DNA of 64,000 nt from NCBI GenBank assembly GCA_013399855.1, contig VXAY01002371.1, positions 1,463,111 to 1,527,110 on the forward strand, written 5' to 3'. Source of the DNA: Oxyruncus cristatus. Its lineage: Eukaryota; Chordata; Aves; Passeriformes; Cotingidae. Numbering within the stretch: the first letter of the stretch is position 1; each line of letters opens with the position of its first letter. Both the position numbers and the translations under genes were made by a program. This document shows, piece by piece, positions 62,501 through 64,000 of this stretch. The notes beneath the pieces are model-generated. The model saw only the letters and a list, made by a program, of their open reading frames with translations. It had not been told where the DNA came from and did not search any database.

Positions 62501-64000
62501 CAGCAATCTTACCAGCTATTCTTTGGTATTATCATAAATTGCAGCAATATGAAATTATTAGCTGTGTGTACCCCGGGGGCAATCACCCTGCTTGTGTCAC
62601 CTTACTGACTGCACCTGAAGGTGGGCAGCAAGCCAGCCTTGGCTAGTGTGGCTATGCTCCTTAAAATTAAGGAGGAAAAATCAGAGCAATGCTGAGGACT
62701 GTAGGGCTGACCACTGCCTCACCAGTCTAACCTGTGGCTCTCAATGATTGTGCGTGTGCTGAGTATCAGGCACCTATCAAAGCTTCTGGTAGTGCAAGGC
62801 AGAAGGAATGAGCTCTCCCACGTGAAGAAAGAAAAATGTTTGGCTCAAGGAGGAAATAAATCACTGATCCCACAGTCTTTAAAGTTACACTCCCATGAAA
62901 GACTGAAGCATTGATTATTTTTAGCAGGGAGAGCCTAAGGGGAGGGCTTGTCAAAATAGATTAAACCATTGTTAGGAGCAGAGCAGAATTCTCCTGCAGC
63001 ACTTTCCTTTCCATCACACCTGCATCCTGATGTGAAATAAAAAGTGTATGCATGGTGGGGGGAAATGTGGAGGAGGGAAAAGCTGCACTTGGGAGAGCTG
63101 AAGTGGTAGCAGTTAGTGATGGAATTGTTATTTCCTGTTACTGCTTTTACCCTATTAGTTTCTCTTATGCTGATTTCATTCTGTTAATCCCCAGGATAGC
63201 CTCTGAGAGTTGTTTATCATCCTGGGGCAAAATGGTTCCAGCCTGCACTCACCACTCTTTCTTCCTGCATGAGGTGGTGCTGATATGTCTAAGTGTCCAG
63301 AAGAGCCTGAGGACAGAGTGGGAGGATGTTTTCTCCTTTTTGTAGTCTCTCTGGGCCCATTACTCTTGCTCAGCTCTGTTCTAGTTCCCGTTGTTTCTCC
63401 CAGGCACCCAGGCTGTGAGAAGCAATACTGTCATGCTGCAGCAAACAAAATGCTGCGCAGCTGCTGGGGCATTCATCCATGCTGGGCCAGGTGCTGCCTA
63501 AACTTCCCTTTCGGAACACATGTTTGAACATTGTTCAAAGCAGTCTGGCCACAGTGGGATGGCATGGGTGTGCTGGGCAGGACAGGGTATTATTCCAAGC
63601 TGCAGTTTGCCAGCTAGATTTTACTAATTTCCTGGCTCTGCTGTGTGACTTATCTCCCAGACAGGGAGGTAATCAAACAGGAGAACACGGTTGCCCCAGA
63701 GAGAGAACGTATTTGGAAGGGCAGCTGGAGCTTCAGACAGGTGTTGTGGCAACAGAAGCTGGCTTTTTATCTGGAGCAAGAGTGTGAGGCGCCTTCAGAG
63801 ATTACAAATTATGGTATGACCCAGTTTGAGTCTCTCTTCTCTTCTGCCCTTCTGTTCAGTTGTTTAGGTCAGCCTTTTACAGAAGAAAATATTTTAAGTG
63901 GCAGTGCTTTACAGAAGACTTCTGTAACTATTCAGCCTCAGTACCATGCCCTAGTTTTGTATTGCCCTACAGATCCTTTGCCTTATGGTCTTTGAGTCTA
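53577..64000. other. Intergenic DNA downstream of IYD, no gene recognised
   Basis: A+T-rich unique-looking sequence with the STAT-type palindrome at 62061. Conserved synteny would place PLEKHG1 beyond IYD. Untranslated 5' exons of that gene could lie here, but I find no coding exon that I can recognise. Two donor-like sites (58481 and 58846) flank a 125-codon frame at 58477-58854 that I do not recognise. Confidence 0.5.
62061..62083. repeat. Perfect 10 bp inverted repeat, 3-base spacer, containing a STAT-type site
   Basis: CCCTGTTTTC, spacer CCA, GAAAACAGGG. The centre reads TTCCCAGAA, which fits the STAT/BCL6 consensus TTCNNNGAA. Confidence 0.9.

Noticed and set aside
63645..63995. Plus-strand open frame of 116 codons near the window end, considered as a PLEKHG1 exon
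   Set aside because: No similarity to the PLEKHG1 N-terminus that I can recall, and no clear acceptor before it.

Overview
The window is nuclear DNA of a bird. CR1 LINE fragments of clearly different ages are scattered across it. A tRNA-Ile-headed SINE with a CR1-type tail, resembling the passerine family TguSINE1, points to a songbird or relative. This species call is an inference from remembered repeat families. I see no bacterial-style operons, no dense coding, no CRISPR array and no structural RNA gene.

One protein-coding gene can be supported: IYD, iodotyrosine deiodinase, on the + strand. It is complete, with five coding exons at 38409-38589, 45124-45318, 47328-47487, 48687-48843 and 50525-50707. 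These join in frame with GT-AG introns to give a 291-residue, membrane-anchored, FMN-dependent nitroreductase-fold enzyme. All substrate and flavin contact residues that I can place are conserved. A TATA-like element at 38172 and an ATTAAA signal at 51069 suggest the transcript limits.

Layout. Bases 1-38 kb are intergenic DNA upstream of IYD. They hold a young CR1 tail (3784-3972), a long decayed CR1 (about 4390-7190), simple repeats, the SINE (22527-22682), a decayed minus-strand CR1 (about 24130-25165) and a ~545 bp full-length inverted repeat (34680-35224) flanked by TA. IYD occupies 38-51 kb, with decayed CR1 copies in introns 1 and 4. From 51-64 kb the DNA is downstream intergenic. It holds a short CpG-rich patch (51581-51723), a CR1 tail (51876-51975) and a younger CR1 with a readable reverse-transcriptase segment, interrupted by an N gap (52818-53576). 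In human, IYD lies between PPP1R14C and PLEKHG1. I recognised no coding exon of either neighbour here.

Most open reading frames outside IYD are short, lack recognisable domains or lie in low-complexity or repeat DNA, so I do not call them genes. The most unusual object is the near-palindromic element about 3 kb upstream of the IYD promoter region.
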